Shown: positions 1-10,017 of the stretch, piece by piece | How the letters are laid out: each line of letters opens with the position of its first letter | Numbering within the stretch: position 1 is the stretch's first letter | Origin: Streptococcus pseudopneumoniae | Lineage (GTDB): Bacteria > Bacillota > Bacilli > Lactobacillales > Streptococcaceae | Direction of reading: 5' to 3' | Assembly (NCBI RefSeq): GCF_001074975.1 | Contig: NZ_JUUO01000121.1 | Location: 1 to 63,915 of the forward strand | DNA length: 63,915 nucleotides | Position numbers and translations under genes: made by a program | Notes under the pieces: model-generated | The model's database searches: none | Told to the model about the DNA's origin: nothing | The model's input: the letters and a program-made list of their open reading frames with translations, nothing else

Positions 1-62
1 ACAGTGTTTTGAGCAACCTGCGGCTAGCTTTCTAGTTTGCTCTTTGATTTTCATTGAGTATT
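1..62 (+). repeat. BOX element, right (boxC) end, cut by window start
   Basis: The stretch ends with the boxC terminus (TTTGCTCTTTGATTTTCATT then GAGTA), preceded by the boxB-like GTTTTGAGCAACCTG. The boxA half lies outside the window. It matches the other BOX copies in this window. Confidence 0.85.
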
Positions 63-239
63 ACATATCCTTTATCATACCATATTTCAGAGAAAGTCGC
101 TAATAGCTATTTCAATTGATTAGGGTATAGTTTTATCTTATAGCAAATTTCCTACTAAAAACTCTGGTTATTACCTAGTAGGTGCATTTTTTCTTGAAAA
201 AAGGTATGATAGTTACATCATGAAAAAGTAGGTTTTATT

Positions 240-1589
240 ATGAAAATTATCCTTGTCGGAGGGGGAAAAGTTGGTTTTGCCCTCTGTCGCTCCTTGGTTG
301 CAGAAAAGCATGATGTTTTGCTGATTGAGCAAGACGAATCCGTCCTCAATCATATTGTCAATCGCTTTGATATCATGGGTATCCTTGGTAACGGGGCTGA
401 TTTTACCATCCTTGAGCAAGCCAGTGTCCAAGATTGTGATATCTTTATCGCCCTGACTGAGTACGATGAAGTGAATATGATCGCAGCAGTTCTAGCTAAG
501 AAAATGGGAGCTAAAGAAACCATCGTTCGGGTGCGGAATCCTGAATACTCTAACTCTTATTTCAAAGAAAAGAATATTCTCGGTTTTTCTCTTATCGTTA
601 ATCCTGAACTTTTGGCTGCTCGTGCTATCGCCAATATCATTGACTTCCCAAACGCCCTATCTGTCGAACGCTTTGCTGGTGGACGCGTTAGTCTCATGGA
701 ATTTGTCGTCAAATCCACTAGCGGTCTTTGCCAAATGCCCATTTCTGATTTTCGGAAAAAATTTGGCAACATCATTGTCTGTGCTATAGAGAGGGATCAT
801 CAAATTATCATCCCAAGTGGTGACATGACCATACAGGATAAAGATAGAATCTTTGTCACTGGTAACCGTGTTGATATGATGCTCTTCCATAATTATTTCA
901 AATCTCGTGCTGTAAAAAGCCTTCTCATTGTTGGAGCAGGTAGAATTGCTTATTATCTTCTAGGTATTCTCAAAGACAGTCGTATCGATACCAAAGTCAT
1001 CGAGATTAACCCTGAAAGGGCACGTTTCTTTAGTGAGAAATTCCCTAATCTCTATATTGTCCAAGGAGATGGTACCGCAAAAGATATCTTACTAGAAGAA
1101 AGTGCTCAAAACTATGATGCAGTAGCAACACTAACAGGAGTTGACGAAGAGAATATTATTACCTCTATGTTTCTAGATAGTGTCGGGGTACAAAAAAATA
1201 TTAGTAAGGTTAACAGAACTAGTCTCCTTGAAATTATCCATGCGCCTGATTTCTCAAGCATTATCACTCCTAAAATCATCGCTGTAGATACGATTATGCA
1301 CTTTATTCGTGGTCGAGTTAATGCCCAGTATTCAGACCTTCAAGCCATGCACCATCTAGCAAATGGGCAAATCGAAACCCTGCAATTCCATATCAAAGAA
1401 GCCAATAAAATGACTGCCAAACCTCTTTCTCAATTGAAACTGAAAAAAGGGGTTCTTATTGCAGCTATCATTCGAAAAGGAAAGACTATTTTCCCTACTG
1501 GGGAGAATACGCTTGAAGTCGGAGATAAGCTCCTAGTAATAACCTTATTACCAAACATCACCAAGATTTATGATTTGATTGCGAGGTAA
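240..1589 (+). CDS. trkA: Trk potassium uptake regulatory subunit TrkA
   Basis: This is the cytoplasmic gating subunit of a Trk/Ktr K+ uptake system. It binds NAD(H) or a related nucleotide and controls the TrkH pore. The 449 residues form two tandem RCK units. Rossmann glycine motifs are visible at the N-terminus (GGGKVGFALC) and again near residue 226 (IVGAGRIAYYLLG). Each is followed by a TrkA_C-type domain, the last at about 365-449. Two-RCK TrkA proteins are normally 450-460 residues, so it is full length. The gene for the pore protein starts 3 bp downstream, so the two are almost certainly one operon. A TATGAT -10-like box lies about 30 bp upstream, but no convincing -35 was seen. Confidence 0.95.
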   Translation: MKIILVGGGKVGFALCRSLVAEKHDVLLIEQDESVLNHIVNRFDIMGILGNGADFTILEQASVQDCDIFIALTEYDEVNMIAAVLAKKMGAKETIVRVRNPEYSNSYFKEKNILGFSLIVNPELLAARAIANIIDFPNALSVERFAGGRVSLMEFVVKSTSGLCQMPISDFRKKFGNIIVCAIERDHQIIIPSGDMTIQDKDRIFVTGNRVDMMLFHNYFKSRAVKSLLIVGAGRIAYYLLGILKDSRIDTKVIEINPERARFFSEKFPNLYIVQGDGTAKDILLEESAQNYDAVATLTGVDEENIITSMFLDSVGVQKNISKVNRTSLLEIIHAPDFSSIITPKIIAVDTIMHFIRGRVNAQYSDLQAMHHLANGQIETLQFHIKEANKMTAKPLSQLKLKKGVLIAAIIRKGKTIFPTGENTLEVGDKLLVITLLPNITKIYDLIAR

Positions 1590-1592
1590 GAA

Positions 1593-3032
1593 ATGAATAA
1601 AAGTATGATTCGTTACCTCCTTTCAAAGTTACTTTTGATTGAATCTGTTCTTCTCTTGGTTCCTGTTGCGATTGCTGTCTATTACCGTGAGTCGAGCCCA
1701 GTCTTTACAGCTCTCTTTTCTACCATAGGGATTCTCGTATTCCTAGGCGGTTTAGGAATTTTACAAAAACCAAAAAATCAACGGATTTACGCCAAGGAGG
1801 GAATCTTGATTGTTGCCCTCTGTTGGATCCTTTGGTCTTTCTTTGGTGGTCTCCCCTTTGTCTTTGCTGGCCAAATTCCCAGCCTTATCGATGCCTTTTT
1901 TGAAATCAGTTCTGGCTTTACAACTACTGGAGCAACTATTCTGAACGACGTTTCTGTTCTCAGTCGTTCCCTCCTCTTCTGGCGAAGTTTTACCCACTTG
2001 ATTGGAGGGATGGGAGTGCTTGTTTTTGCACTTGCTATTATGGATAATGCCAAGAATAGCCACCTAGAGGTCATGAAGGCTGAGGTCCCAGGTCCTGTTT
2101 TTGGCAAGGTTGTATCCAAACTAAAAAACACTGCCCAGATTCTCTATCTCCTTTATCTAGCTCTCTTTTCCCTCTTTGTCATCATCTATTATCTAGCTGG
2201 TATGCCCCTATTTGATAGTTTTGTTATAGCTATGGGTACTGCGGGTACAGGAGGATTTACCGTCTATAACGACGGAATTGCCCACTATGGTAGCTCTCTA
2301 ATTACCTATCTAGTTAGTATCGGAGTTCTAGTTTTTGGAGTAAACTTCAACCTCTACTACTATCTCATGCTCCGTCGCGTCAAGGCCTTCTTTGGAGATG
2401 AAGAACTTAGGGCTTACTTAGTCATCGTTCTAATTTCTACAGGCTTGATTAGCCTTAATACACTCTATCTCTACCCGGGATTTTCAAAGAGTTTTGAAAT
2501 GGCCTTCTTCCAGGTTTCCAACATCATTACAACAACTGGTTTTGGATATGGGGACATTACCAACTGGCCCCTCTTCTCCCAGTTTATCCTCCTCTTCCTC
2601 ATGGGAATCGGTGGTTCTGCTGGTTCAACCGCAGGTGGACTCAAGGTTATTCGAGGCCTCATCCTTTCAAAAATTGCTAAAAATCAAATTTTATCAATCT
2701 TATCTCCCCACCGTGTTTTGACCCTCCATGTTAATAAAACAGTGATTGATAAGGATACCCAGCATAAGATTCTCAAGTACTTTGTCATCTATGCTATGAT
2801 TTTGCTAGCACTTATCTTTATTGTCAGCCTAGATAGCAATGATTTTCTAGTTGTGACCAGCGCTGTCTTCAGCTGTTTCAATAATATCGGGCCTATTCTA
2901 GGAACAACTTCTAGCTTCTCAATCTTTAGTCCTATCTCAAAAATTCTCCTCTCCTTTGCAATGATTGCAGGACGTTTGGAGATTTATCCAATCCTACTTC
3001 TCTTTATGAAGAGGACTTGGTCTAAGAGATAA
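1593..3032 (+). CDS. trkH: TrkH-family potassium transporter, pore subunit
   Basis: This is the membrane-embedded K+ translocating subunit that works with TrkA. The 479-residue protein is strongly hydrophobic along its whole length. It shows the repeated pore-loop signatures of the TrkH/KtrB family: SGFTTTGAT near residue 110, GTAGTGGFT near 215, a TTTGFG-type loop near 310 and a degenerate final repeat (SCFNNIGP) near 430. Length and loop number fit the family. It lies 3 bp after trkA and is followed by a clear intrinsic terminator, making a two-gene operon. Confidence 0.95.
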   Translation: MNKSMIRYLLSKLLLIESVLLLVPVAIAVYYRESSPVFTALFSTIGILVFLGGLGILQKPKNQRIYAKEGILIVALCWILWSFFGGLPFVFAGQIPSLIDAFFEISSGFTTTGATILNDVSVLSRSLLFWRSFTHLIGGMGVLVFALAIMDNAKNSHLEVMKAEVPGPVFGKVVSKLKNTAQILYLLYLALFSLFVIIYYLAGMPLFDSFVIAMGTAGTGGFTVYNDGIAHYGSSLITYLVSIGVLVFGVNFNLYYYLMLRRVKAFFGDEELRAYLVIVLISTGLISLNTLYLYPGFSKSFEMAFFQVSNIITTTGFGYGDITNWPLFSQFILLFLMGIGGSAGSTAGGLKVIRGLILSKIAKNQILSILSPHRVLTLHVNKTVIDKDTQHKILKYFVIYAMILLALIFIVSLDSNDFLVVTSAVFSCFNNIGPILGTTSSFSIFSPISKILLSFAMIAGRLEIYPILLLFMKRTWSKR

Positions 3033-3038
3033 AATACA

Positions 3039-3074
3039 ACCACACCTTGTTTCCTTACAAAGTGTGGTGTTTTT
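3039..3074 (+). terminator. Intrinsic terminator of trkA-trkH
   Basis: A 12-bp stem with one mismatch (ACCACACCTTGT / ACAAAGTGTGGT) is followed by a run of T just after the trkH stop. Confidence 0.9.
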
Positions 3075-3111
3075 ATTTCAGACCACCTTCCAGAATTCAA
3101 CGAACTCTTTT

Positions 3112-3218
3112 TATACTCAATGAAAATCAAAGAGCAAACTTGGAAGTAAGCCACAGGCTGTACTTGAGTACGGCAAGGTGAACCTGACGTGATTTGAAGA
3201 GATTTTCGAAGAGTATTA
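3112..3218 (-). repeat. BOX element, short form without boxB
   Basis: The boxC terminus (TATACTCAATGAAAATCAAA) is on the left and the boxA terminus (GAAGAGATTTTCGAAGAGTA) on the right, with the core TACGGCAAGG between. The boxB unit found in longer copies is missing. The boxA-to-boxC direction is the minus strand. Confidence 0.85.
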
Positions 3219-3257
3219 AACAAAGTGAGACACTTCAAGGACTGACTAAAGGTTTGC

Positions 3258-3372
3258 ACTCAATAAAAAAACAAAGAGCAAACTAGGAAGCAAGTCGCAG
3301 AGTTCTCAAAACTCCTGCTTTAAGTCAGCAGATAAAACTAGTGTGGTTTGAAGAGATTTTGTCAGAGTATAA
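3258..3372 (-). repeat. Degenerate second BOX element
   Basis: A diverged copy lies about 40 bp after the first. It keeps ACAAAGAGCAAACTAGGAAG on the left and GGTTTGAAGAGATTTTGTCA on the right, but its middle (CTCAAAACTCCTGCTTTAAG) no longer matches boxA. The 400-bp space between trkH and pflB is otherwise filled only by two terminators. Confidence 0.65.
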
Positions 3373-3377
3373 GAGTC

Positions 3378-3411
3378 CAAAAAACAACCCTCAGTCGTTT
3401 GACCGAGGGTT
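3378..3411 (-). terminator. Intrinsic terminator of pflB
   Basis: Read on the minus strand, a hairpin with arms AACCCTCGGTC and GACTGAGGGTT is followed by GTTTTTTGG, shortly after the pflB stop. Confidence 0.9.
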
Positions 3412-3435
3412 CCTTTTCATTATTTAAGAACTTGA

Positions 3436-5751
3436 TTAGCTCAATGCGTCATCCATTGAAAGAACTTCGTGGAAGACACGTTGTGTCAATTCAGTTTTTT
3501 GTTCTGGAGTGAGGTATTTAGTGTTTACACAGTATCCAGAGATACGTACGATAACGTCTTCACCTGACATGATCTTTTCGTAAACATCGTTCAAGTCCAT
3601 AACGTTCAAGTTAACGTGTTGTCCACCGTTTTCAAAGTAACCATCAAGGATTGTTACCAAGTTATCAACTTGTTCGTCACGAGTCTTACCAAGAGCGCGA
3701 GGTGATACTTGTGTAGTCAATGAGATACCATCAGCTGCATAACTAAAGTCAAGGCTAGAAAGTGAGTTCAAGTTTTGCAACCAACCACCTTTAGCTTTGT
3801 TAGATGGGTTAGCACCTGGTGAGAAGAATTCAAGTTTAGACAAGTTCACAGAACCATCTTCGTTGAGGTATACACCTTTGTGGACTGGTGAGTTACCAGT
3901 TTGTTTAGAGTAAGCAACGTTAGATGTGATAGTCAAAAGTGATACTGTAGCTTCAGCGTCTTTGTAAAGTTTGTGGCTACGTAGACGAGTTGTGTAAGCT
4001 TCGATCAACCATTCTGCCAATTCGTTTGAACGTGGGTCATCTTCACCCCAACGTGGGTATTCACCGATTGTTTCGTAATCGTAGATGTAGCCATTTTCGT
4101 CACGGATTGGTTTAACTGTAGCGTATTTGATAGCTGACAATGTATCAACAGTGTTAGCAAATCCACAGATACCGAATCCCATGTTTGCACGTTGTTTAGT
4201 TGGCAAGAAGGCCATTTGAACAGCTTCGTAGTTGTACTTATCAGTCATGTAGTGGATGATATTCAAAGCATCTACATAAGTGTCAGTCAACCAGTCAAGA
4301 GATTTTTCAAAGTTAGCTTTAACTGATTCGAATTCAAGAACTTCGTCACGGATTGGTTCGATGTCAAATACTTTGTAGTCTTTGTGAACATCGTCGTAAC
4401 CACCGTTCAAACCAGTAAGAAGGGCTTTCAATACGTTTACACGCGCACCGAAGTACTGGATGTTGTGGCGTTGTTCTTCATTTTCTGGGTCAAGTGGAGA
4501 CACACAGCATGAGATACAGCTCATTTCACCATATCCGTCTTTAGCCATTGTTGTCACACCTTCGTATTGGATAGAAGAGTGTTTGTGACTCATGTGCATA
4601 CAGTAGCGACGGAAGTTGTATGGCAATTTGTCAGTCCAAAGAACTGTCAAGTTTGGTTCTGGTGAGTTACCGATGTTATCAAGAGTGTTCAAGAAACGGT
4701 AGTCCATCTTAGTAACACGGTGACGACCGTCGTTACCCATACCAGCCATAGAAGTTGTGATGAAAGTTGGGTCACCTGAGTACAATTGGTCGTAAGCTTT
4801 TGTACGAGCAAATTTAACTGTACGAAGTTTCATAACGAAATCATCAACGAATTCTTGGATTTCTGATTCAGTAAATGTACCACGAGCAAGGTCACGTTCT
4901 GCAAAGATGTCCAATACGATTGGCACACGACCTAGAGATGTAGCAGCACCGTTGATAACACGGCAGACAGACATGAAAGCGATATTAACCCATTGGATAG
5001 CTTCTTTAACGTTCATCGCTGGTTTGCGAACATCAACTCCGTAAAGGTCACCCAAGCGAACAACTTGTTGCAATGCTTGGTATTGAAGGTTGATTTCTTC
5101 ACGAAGACGGATTGTTTCTTCATCGATTTCTTCGATTGCATTCCAGTCGTTTACTTTTTCTTGCATCAAGTAGTCTGCACCGTAAAGAGCAAGACGTGCG
5201 TAAACACCGATGATACGTCCGCGTGAGTATGCATCTGGAAGACCAGTTACAGTGTGAGCGTGACGAGCGCGACGGATGTTTGAAGTGTAAGCACGGAAGA
5301 TACCGTCGTTAACTGTTGTTACGTATTTAGTAAAGATTTCGTGAACAGCTGGATCTGGTTCGTATCCATTTTCTTTCAAAGTAGTTTCAGCCATACGGAT
5401 ACCACCTTTTGGCATGAAATTCAATTTGAAGAGTTCATCGTTTTGGATACCGAAGATAACTTCATTTTCTTTATCGATAAATCCTGCTGGAATGTCAGCA
5501 ATAGATGTTGGACGAGTGTCCATTGGGAAACGAGTTTCTTCGTAGTGTGCCTTAGTTTCTTCTACAATTTTTTTGATGTGAAGTGAACGTTCTGTTGGTC
5601 CTGCAAGGAAGCTTTCGTCTCCATCGTAAGGTGTGTAGTTAGCTTGTACAAAGCGTGATACACTTGCTTTTTCTTTCCAATCTACGCCTTTGAAGCCTTC
5701 CCAAGCTTTGTCAAAAATATCTTGTGCTTCAACAACTGTCTTAACAACCAT
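3436..5751 (-). CDS. pflB: Formate C-acetyltransferase (pyruvate formate-lyase)
   Basis: This cytoplasmic glycyl-radical enzyme splits pyruvate with CoA into acetyl-CoA and formate during anaerobic mixed-acid fermentation. The adjacent catalytic cysteines are in SCISCCVSP near residue 417. The glycyl-radical loop RISGYCVN is near residue 739, close to the C-terminus as expected. The open frame extends upstream to 5787, but that ATG has no Shine-Dalgarno sequence and sits about 13 nt from the expected transcription start. The ATG at 5751 follows AGAGGA and starts the family-typical [10 protein letters not shown], giving 771 residues. The promoter overlaps a CcpA-type cre site. The activase gene pflA is not in the window. 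Confidence 0.97.
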   Translation of the reverse strand: MVVKTVVEAQDIFDKAWEGFKGVDWKEKASVSRFVQANYTPYDGDESFLAGPTERSLHIKKIVEETKAHYEETRFPMDTRPTSIADIPAGFIDKENEVIFGIQNDELFKLNFMPKGGIRMAETTLKENGYEPDPAVHEIFTKYVTTVNDGIFRAYTSNIRRARHAHTVTGLPDAYSRGRIIGVYARLALYGADYLMQEKVNDWNAIEEIDEETIRLREEINLQYQALQQVVRLGDLYGVDVRKPAMNVKEAIQWVNIAFMSVCRVINGAATSLGRVPIVLDIFAERDLARGTFTESEIQEFVDDFVMKLRTVKFARTKAYDQLYSGDPTFITTSMAGMGNDGRHRVTKMDYRFLNTLDNIGNSPEPNLTVLWTDKLPYNFRRYCMHMSHKHSSIQYEGVTTMAKDGYGEMSCISCCVSPLDPENEEQRHNIQYFGARVNVLKALLTGLNGGYDDVHKDYKVFDIEPIRDEVLEFESVKANFEKSLDWLTDTYVDALNIIHYMTDKYNYEAVQMAFLPTKQRANMGFGICGFANTVDTLSAIKYATVKPIRDENGYIYDYETIGEYPRWGEDDPRSNELAEWLIEAYTTRLRSHKLYKDAEATVSLLTITSNVAYSKQTGNSPVHKGVYLNEDGSVNLSKLEFFSPGANPSNKAKGGWLQNLNSLSSLDFSYAADGISLTTQVSPRALGKTRDEQVDNLVTILDGYFENGGQHVNLNVMDLNDVYEKIMSGEDVIVRISGYCVNTKYLTPEQKTELTQRVFHEVLSMDDALS

Positions 5752-5806
5752 GTTAATGTCCTCTTTTTTCTTTCTAGTAACAGCCATCTGTTACATTCAT
5801 GAGATA

Positions 5807-5839
5807 AGTATACCATACAGTAATCGTTTTCAACAAGTG
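5807..5839 (-). promoter_or_regulatory. pflB promoter with overlapping cre (CcpA) site
   Basis: On the minus strand there is an extended -10 TGGTATACT (TATACT at 5807-5812) with a weak -35 about 18 bp upstream. Between them lies TGAAAACGATTACT (5819-5832), which matches the cre consensus TGNAANCGNTNNCA at all but the last position. A site between -35 and -10 would be expected to block RNA polymerase when CcpA is bound. Confidence 0.7.
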
Positions 5840-5950
5840 GTAAATCCCTATTTTTACACTTTCTTTTCTAAAACAGTCTGCGTTTTATCCCAAACTGTAG
5901 TATATTTTTGAAAAAATAAAGTCCTTTTTTCTTTTTTTCAGAAAAAAGGG

Positions 5951-5956
5951 TATAAT
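5951..5956 (+). promoter_or_regulatory. -10 box of dinB
   Basis: A perfect TATAAT lies 34 bp upstream of the dinB start. No good -35 is visible upstream in the T-rich stretch. No LexA-type operator and no com box were seen here. Confidence 0.5.
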
Positions 5957-5989
5957 AAAAGAAAATAAGCGGTAAAAAGGGGGCTAGGC

Positions 5990-7051
5990 ATGTTGATTTT
6001 TCCTTTGTTAAATGATTTGTCAAGAAAAATCATCCATATTGACATGGATGCCTTTTTTGCTGCGGTGGAAATCAGAGATAATCCTAAACTCAGAGGAAAA
6101 CCTGTCATTATCGGAAGCGACCCTCGGCAAACAGGTGGACGTGGTGTCGTTTCTACTTGTAGCTATGAGGCGCGAGCTTTTGGTGTCCATTCTGCTATGA
6201 GTTCTAAAGAAGCCTATGAACGTTGTCCCCAGGCCGTCTTTATCTCAGGAAATTATGAAAAATATAAAGCTGTGGGACTCCAAATTCGAACTATTTTTAA
6301 GCGCTATACAGATTTAATAGAACCTATGAGCATTGACGAAGCCTATTTGGATGTAACAGAAAATAAACTCGGTATCAGGTCAGCGGTCAAAATTGCTCGC
6401 CTCATTCAAGAGGATATCTGGCAAGAACTCCATCTGACTGCTTCTGCCGGTGTTTCTTATAACAAATTCTTAGCTAAAATGGCCAGTGATTATCAAAAAC
6501 CACATGGTCTGACAGTGATTCTACCTGACCAAGCTGAGGATTTTCTCAAACAAATGGATATTGCTAAATTTCATGGAGTGGGGAAAAAGACGGTAGAACG
6601 TCTGCATCAAATGGGTATTTTTACTGGCGCTGACCTGCTTGAAGTCCCTGAAGTAACCCTAATAGACCGCTTTGGCAGACTGGGCTATGACCTGTATCGA
6701 AAGGCTCGAGGTATCCACAATTCCCCCGTCAAATCCAATCGCATCCGTAAATCAATCGGGAAGGAGAAAACCTATGGGAAGATTCTCCGTGCTGAGGAAG
6801 ACATCAAAAAAGAGCTGACTCTCCTATCAGAAAGGGTCGCTCTCAATCTCAATCAGAAAGAAAAAGCTGGAAAAATTGTCATTTTGAAAATCCGCTACGA
6901 GGACTTTTCAACTCTTACTAAACGAAAAAGTCTTGCTCAAAAAACACAGGATGCTAGCCAGATAAGCCAAATAGCCCTACAACTCTATGAAGAATTAAGC
7001 GAGAAAGAAAGAGGTGTCCGCCTGCTAGGGATTACCGTGACTGGATTTTAA
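5990..7051 (+). CDS. dinB: DNA polymerase IV
   Basis: This Y-family error-prone polymerase bypasses lesions and extends mismatched ends. The catalytic carboxylates are in [12 protein letters not shown] near residue 19 and SIDEAYLDV near residue 115. A steric-gate type aromatic pair (FF) follows the first Asp, then helix-hairpin-helix and little-finger regions. At 353 residues it is complete. A purine-rich AAAAGGGGG lies just upstream of the chosen ATG. It runs convergently to uppP and the two share a bidirectional terminator. Confidence 0.95.
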   Translation: MLIFPLLNDLSRKIIHIDMDAFFAAVEIRDNPKLRGKPVIIGSDPRQTGGRGVVSTCSYEARAFGVHSAMSSKEAYERCPQAVFISGNYEKYKAVGLQIRTIFKRYTDLIEPMSIDEAYLDVTENKLGIRSAVKIARLIQEDIWQELHLTASAGVSYNKFLAKMASDYQKPHGLTVILPDQAEDFLKQMDIAKFHGVGKKTVERLHQMGIFTGADLLEVPEVTLIDRFGRLGYDLYRKARGIHNSPVKSNRIRKSIGKEKTYGKILRAEEDIKKELTLLSERVALNLNQKEKAGKIVILKIRYEDFSTLTKRKSLAQKTQDASQISQIALQLYEELSEKERGVRLLGITVTGF

Positions 7052-7084
7052 AACCTTGAAGAGTTGCCCCTTCAAGGTTTTTCT
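7052..7084. terminator. Bidirectional terminator between dinB and uppP
   Basis: A 10-bp perfect stem (AACCTTGAAG / CTTCAAGGTT) has T-rich sequence on the plus-strand side and A-rich sequence on the other, so it can serve both converging genes. Confidence 0.85.
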
Positions 7085-7929
7085 TATACAAATAAACGGA
7101 CAAAACTGTAAAGTAGCAAAACACTACCGAGTACGATGCGGTATTTACCAAAAAGGGTAAAGTCATGTTTTTTCACATAGCTGGTCAAGAAGCGAATAGC
7201 GACCATGCTGACTGCAAAAGCGACTCCCATTGCAACCAAGAGCAAGAACAATTGCCCAAAGTTCAAGAGTTGTCCTGCTTTTATAAATTTGAAAATCTTT
7301 AATGCACTGGCTCCAAACATAACAGGAATCCCTAAATAGAAGGTAAATTCTGTTACAACAGAACGACTAGTTCCATTCAACAAACCACCGACAATCGTTG
7401 CTCCAGAACGACTGGTTCCTGGTAAAAGGGCAAGAACTTGGAAGAGGCCGATATAGAAGGCTGTCGTATAAGGAAGCTTGTCCAACTCTGTTACACTTGG
7501 CTCGATAGCACGCGCTTTATTGCGCTTTTCCAAATAGATAAAGGCAATCCCGTAGATAATCAACATGAGAGCAACAGAAACCATATTATGGAAGTGGGTA
7601 TCAAACCAATCATCAAATTTAAAGACGGCAAGCAAAGGTAAAGTGGCAACCAAGACCTTCAACCACAGTCTCCAAGTCTTACGAACTTCCTGCTTATCCT
7701 TAGTCGATTTAAAAGGATTGAGCTTGTTAAAGTAAATGACCATAACCGCCAAAATCGCACCCAGCTGAATCACGACATTAAACATGGACATAAAGGCTTC
7801 ATTCTGATTTTGGTATTGGATAAACTCCTCTGCTAAAATCAAGTGACCTGTACTGGAAATCGGCAACCATTCCGTAATTCCTTCAACAATACCGAAGAAG
7901 ATAGATTTTAAAATTTCAATAAGATACAT
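7084..7929 (-). CDS. uppP: Undecaprenyl-diphosphatase (UppP/BacA)
   Basis: This integral membrane phosphatase recycles undecaprenyl pyrophosphate to the monophosphate lipid carrier for peptidoglycan and teichoic acid synthesis. Higher dosage is known to confer bacitracin resistance in this family. Both family motifs are present: [20 protein letters not shown] near residue 13 and [13 protein letters not shown] near residue 167. The 281 residues are mostly hydrophobic with many membrane segments, the usual size. It stands alone, followed upstream by the DUF2207 gene on the same strand with about 60 bp between. Confidence 0.96.
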   Translation of the reverse strand: MYLIEILKSIFFGIVEGITEWLPISSTGHLILAEEFIQYQNQNEAFMSMFNVVIQLGAILAVMVIYFNKLNPFKSTKDKQEVRKTWRLWLKVLVATLPLLAVFKFDDWFDTHFHNMVSVALMLIIYGIAFIYLEKRNKARAIEPSVTELDKLPYTTAFYIGLFQVLALLPGTSRSGATIVGGLLNGTSRSVVTEFTFYLGIPVMFGASALKIFKFIKAGQLLNFGQLFLLLVAMGVAFAVSMVAIRFLTSYVKKHDFTLFGKYRIVLGSVLLLYSFVRLFV

Positions 7930-7989
7930 AGATTACTCCTTTTTCTATCTTCCATTATAGCATATTTTTTCAGCCAGTGATAGCTCTCT

Positions 7990-9879
7990 TTAAAAGGCGC
8001 CGATACTGCCGCCACCTCCGCCTCCAGAGAAGCCACCACCAGAACTTCCACTTCCAGAAGATACAGAGTAGGTACTTGCTGTATTTGCGACATTGGCATA
8101 ATGACTCATTTGCGCGCTTGAATGATAAAACATACTGTGCCAGCCATAAGCTACATAGAGATTGATATCTGGATTTTCTACCTGGATGTGATGAACCTTC
8201 ATCAAATGACTAACCTTGTCCGCATAGCCAAATAAGGTCGCATAGACCAAGAGGCGATTCCAGACCACAATACTTTCCAATTCAGCCTGATCCAATCGTG
8301 CAATCTCACGCAACATATTTTCAAAACTGGTCCAGAGATAGTAGACTTCTGCCCCTGCTTCATTTAGGACACCATCACGATTATCTAGTCGAAGCTTCCA
8401 ATAATAGAAAACAGCCAAAACCAAACCTAGAAAACCAAGTATTGGCAAGAGGAGGTAAAGATAGCCATAAACATCCAAATTGTACAAGAACAAACCAAAT
8501 CCGATAAATAGAGGCAGGATAGTCAAGGCACCCATACCCACTTGCAAAGCCTTTTCCCCACCAGTTAAAGGACGATAATAATCCGGAAGTCCCCAGAAGG
8601 AAACTCGACTTCTCACTCCTTCTTGTATCTGACTCAATACTTCTTCAAAAGAAGATTTGAGCTGACGCCCCTTTGCTTGAATCCGTTTTTCATCAGAAAC
8701 TTTTGCTCTACGATAAAGACTATCAGATACCTTGTAATCCGCAAACAAATTGGAAAGAGTTTCTTCTTTTTTGCCTGAAAAAGCCAGATTTAGACAGTCC
8801 TTCTCAAAGCTTGACAAACCATCTTCTTTTACTAGCCTCAAACCAACTGCATCTCCTTCTGAAATAATAGAAACATTCCCACGGTCTATCACATCTAGCA
8901 AGGTAGCTTGAATAAGTTGGTCAAAGGTAAATTTACCTGCTCCTTTGGTTAGAGGACTCACTTCCTCCAAGGAGGTCGAGTAGACAGTCTCTGATAAAAC
9001 CATAGGCTCTAATTCCATTGGTGGTTCATAGAGACGATGATTTTTGGCATATTTGACTGAAGGAGTGGTCTTTCTTCTATAGATAAAATAGAAGCAGACG
9101 CTCAATAACAAGGAGATAGAAAGTATCGAAGGAAAGACCCAAGTAACGAGTTGTTTACTTTGCTCTTTTTCTTTAACAATCGAGTCTTCTATCTTATTAA
9201 ACTCTTCTAAACGATTCCCTTTCAATCCCTGATCCGTAGCATTAGCAAAATCGGTCCGAGGCCAATAGGCATGCAACTCAACTCCACGCTTAGGCGGAAG
9301 ATTGTCTAAACGGATAGTATAATCAAGGTTACTCTTTTCAACCGTTCCCTCTCTAAAAAGTTTCCCTGTATGGAAAAAGAGTTTTTCAGCCCCCTTGTCT
9401 CCCCTTACATGAAATTCAAACTTCCCAATAGCCCCTGAACTATCTGTCAGAGGTTGCCAATTTAATTCAGCGATGTCATCATATAGGAAAAGCAAATTCT
9501 TTAAGTTCCAGACAAGGTCAACTTCAACTGTGTCGCCATCTTGACCTGGATTATAAACTTTAACAGTATAACCATCTGCTCCTTCTATCACTTCGCTCGT
9601 AACATCTGTCAGTGCAGCACCGTTTTTCGCGGCCTGAACCTTTGGTTGAGGATCTATCTCAAATCCGCTAGGCATCTTGCCAGCACGTCCAAGTCCCACG
9701 ATTTGGCCCTTAAAGTCCTCCTCAAACTGATAAACTATCTTTTGTCTAAATTCTGCTGTATTGTCTGCATGAATATACAAATCCCCTTGATAAGAGTTTA
9801 TCTTGAAATCAATGGCAAAAACAGAGAATGGCAGAAGGCAAAATAAGCCTAACACTAGTAAGAAAAAAGTTTTTTTCAT
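7990..9879 (-). CDS. DUF2207 family membrane protein
   Basis: This is a predicted membrane-anchored protein of unknown function. It begins with a signal peptide (MKKTFFLLVLGLFCLLP then FSVFA). A long extracellular domain of about 220 residues follows, typical of DUF2207. A membrane segment sits near residue 245 (WVFPSILSISLLLSVCFYFI), then a cytoplasmic region, then two close membrane segments around residues 450-495. The C-terminus ends in a glycine/serine tail (GGGFSGGGGGGSIGAF). The ATG at 9879 is preferred over the TTG three bases earlier, with AAAGGGGG upstream. An extended -10 (TGATATAAT) lies near 9912-9917 on the minus strand. No substrate or partner can be inferred. Confidence 0.85.
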   Translation of the reverse strand: MKKTFFLLVLGLFCLLPFSVFAIDFKINSYQGDLYIHADNTAEFRQKIVYQFEEDFKGQIVGLGRAGKMPSGFEIDPQPKVQAAKNGAALTDVTSEVIEGADGYTVKVYNPGQDGDTVEVDLVWNLKNLLFLYDDIAELNWQPLTDSSGAIGKFEFHVRGDKGAEKLFFHTGKLFREGTVEKSNLDYTIRLDNLPPKRGVELHAYWPRTDFANATDQGLKGNRLEEFNKIEDSIVKEKEQSKQLVTWVFPSILSISLLLSVCFYFIYRRKTTPSVKYAKNHRLYEPPMELEPMVLSETVYSTSLEEVSPLTKGAGKFTFDQLIQATLLDVIDRGNVSIISEGDAVGLRLVKEDGLSSFEKDCLNLAFSGKKEETLSNLFADYKVSDSLYRRAKVSDEKRIQAKGRQLKSSFEEVLSQIQEGVRSRVSFWGLPDYYRPLTGGEKALQVGMGALTILPLFIGFGLFLYNLDVYGYLYLLLPILGFLGLVLAVFYYWKLRLDNRDGVLNEAGAEVYYLWTSFENMLREIARLDQAELESIVVWNRLLVYATLFGYADKVSHLMKVHHIQVENPDINLYVAYGWHSMFYHSSAQMSHYANVANTASTYSVSSGSGSSGGGFSGGGGGGSIGAF

Positions 9880-9946
9880 CAAACAAGCCCCCTTTTTATC
9901 TTTGCTATCATTATATCATTTTTTCTCAAGTAAGGGCTTACCTATA

Positions 9947-9975
9947 TTGAAAAATAGAGTTTTTTTCGATAAAAT
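9947..9975 (+). promoter_or_regulatory. Promoter of the amino-acid ABC transporter
   Basis: TTGAAA and TAAAAT are separated by 17 bp, about 43 bp before the start codon, which is preceded by AGGAGA. Confidence 0.6.
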
Positions 9976-10017
9976 AGGAGACAGTTATTTTTTAATAGAT
10001 TAGAAATAGGAGAAATC

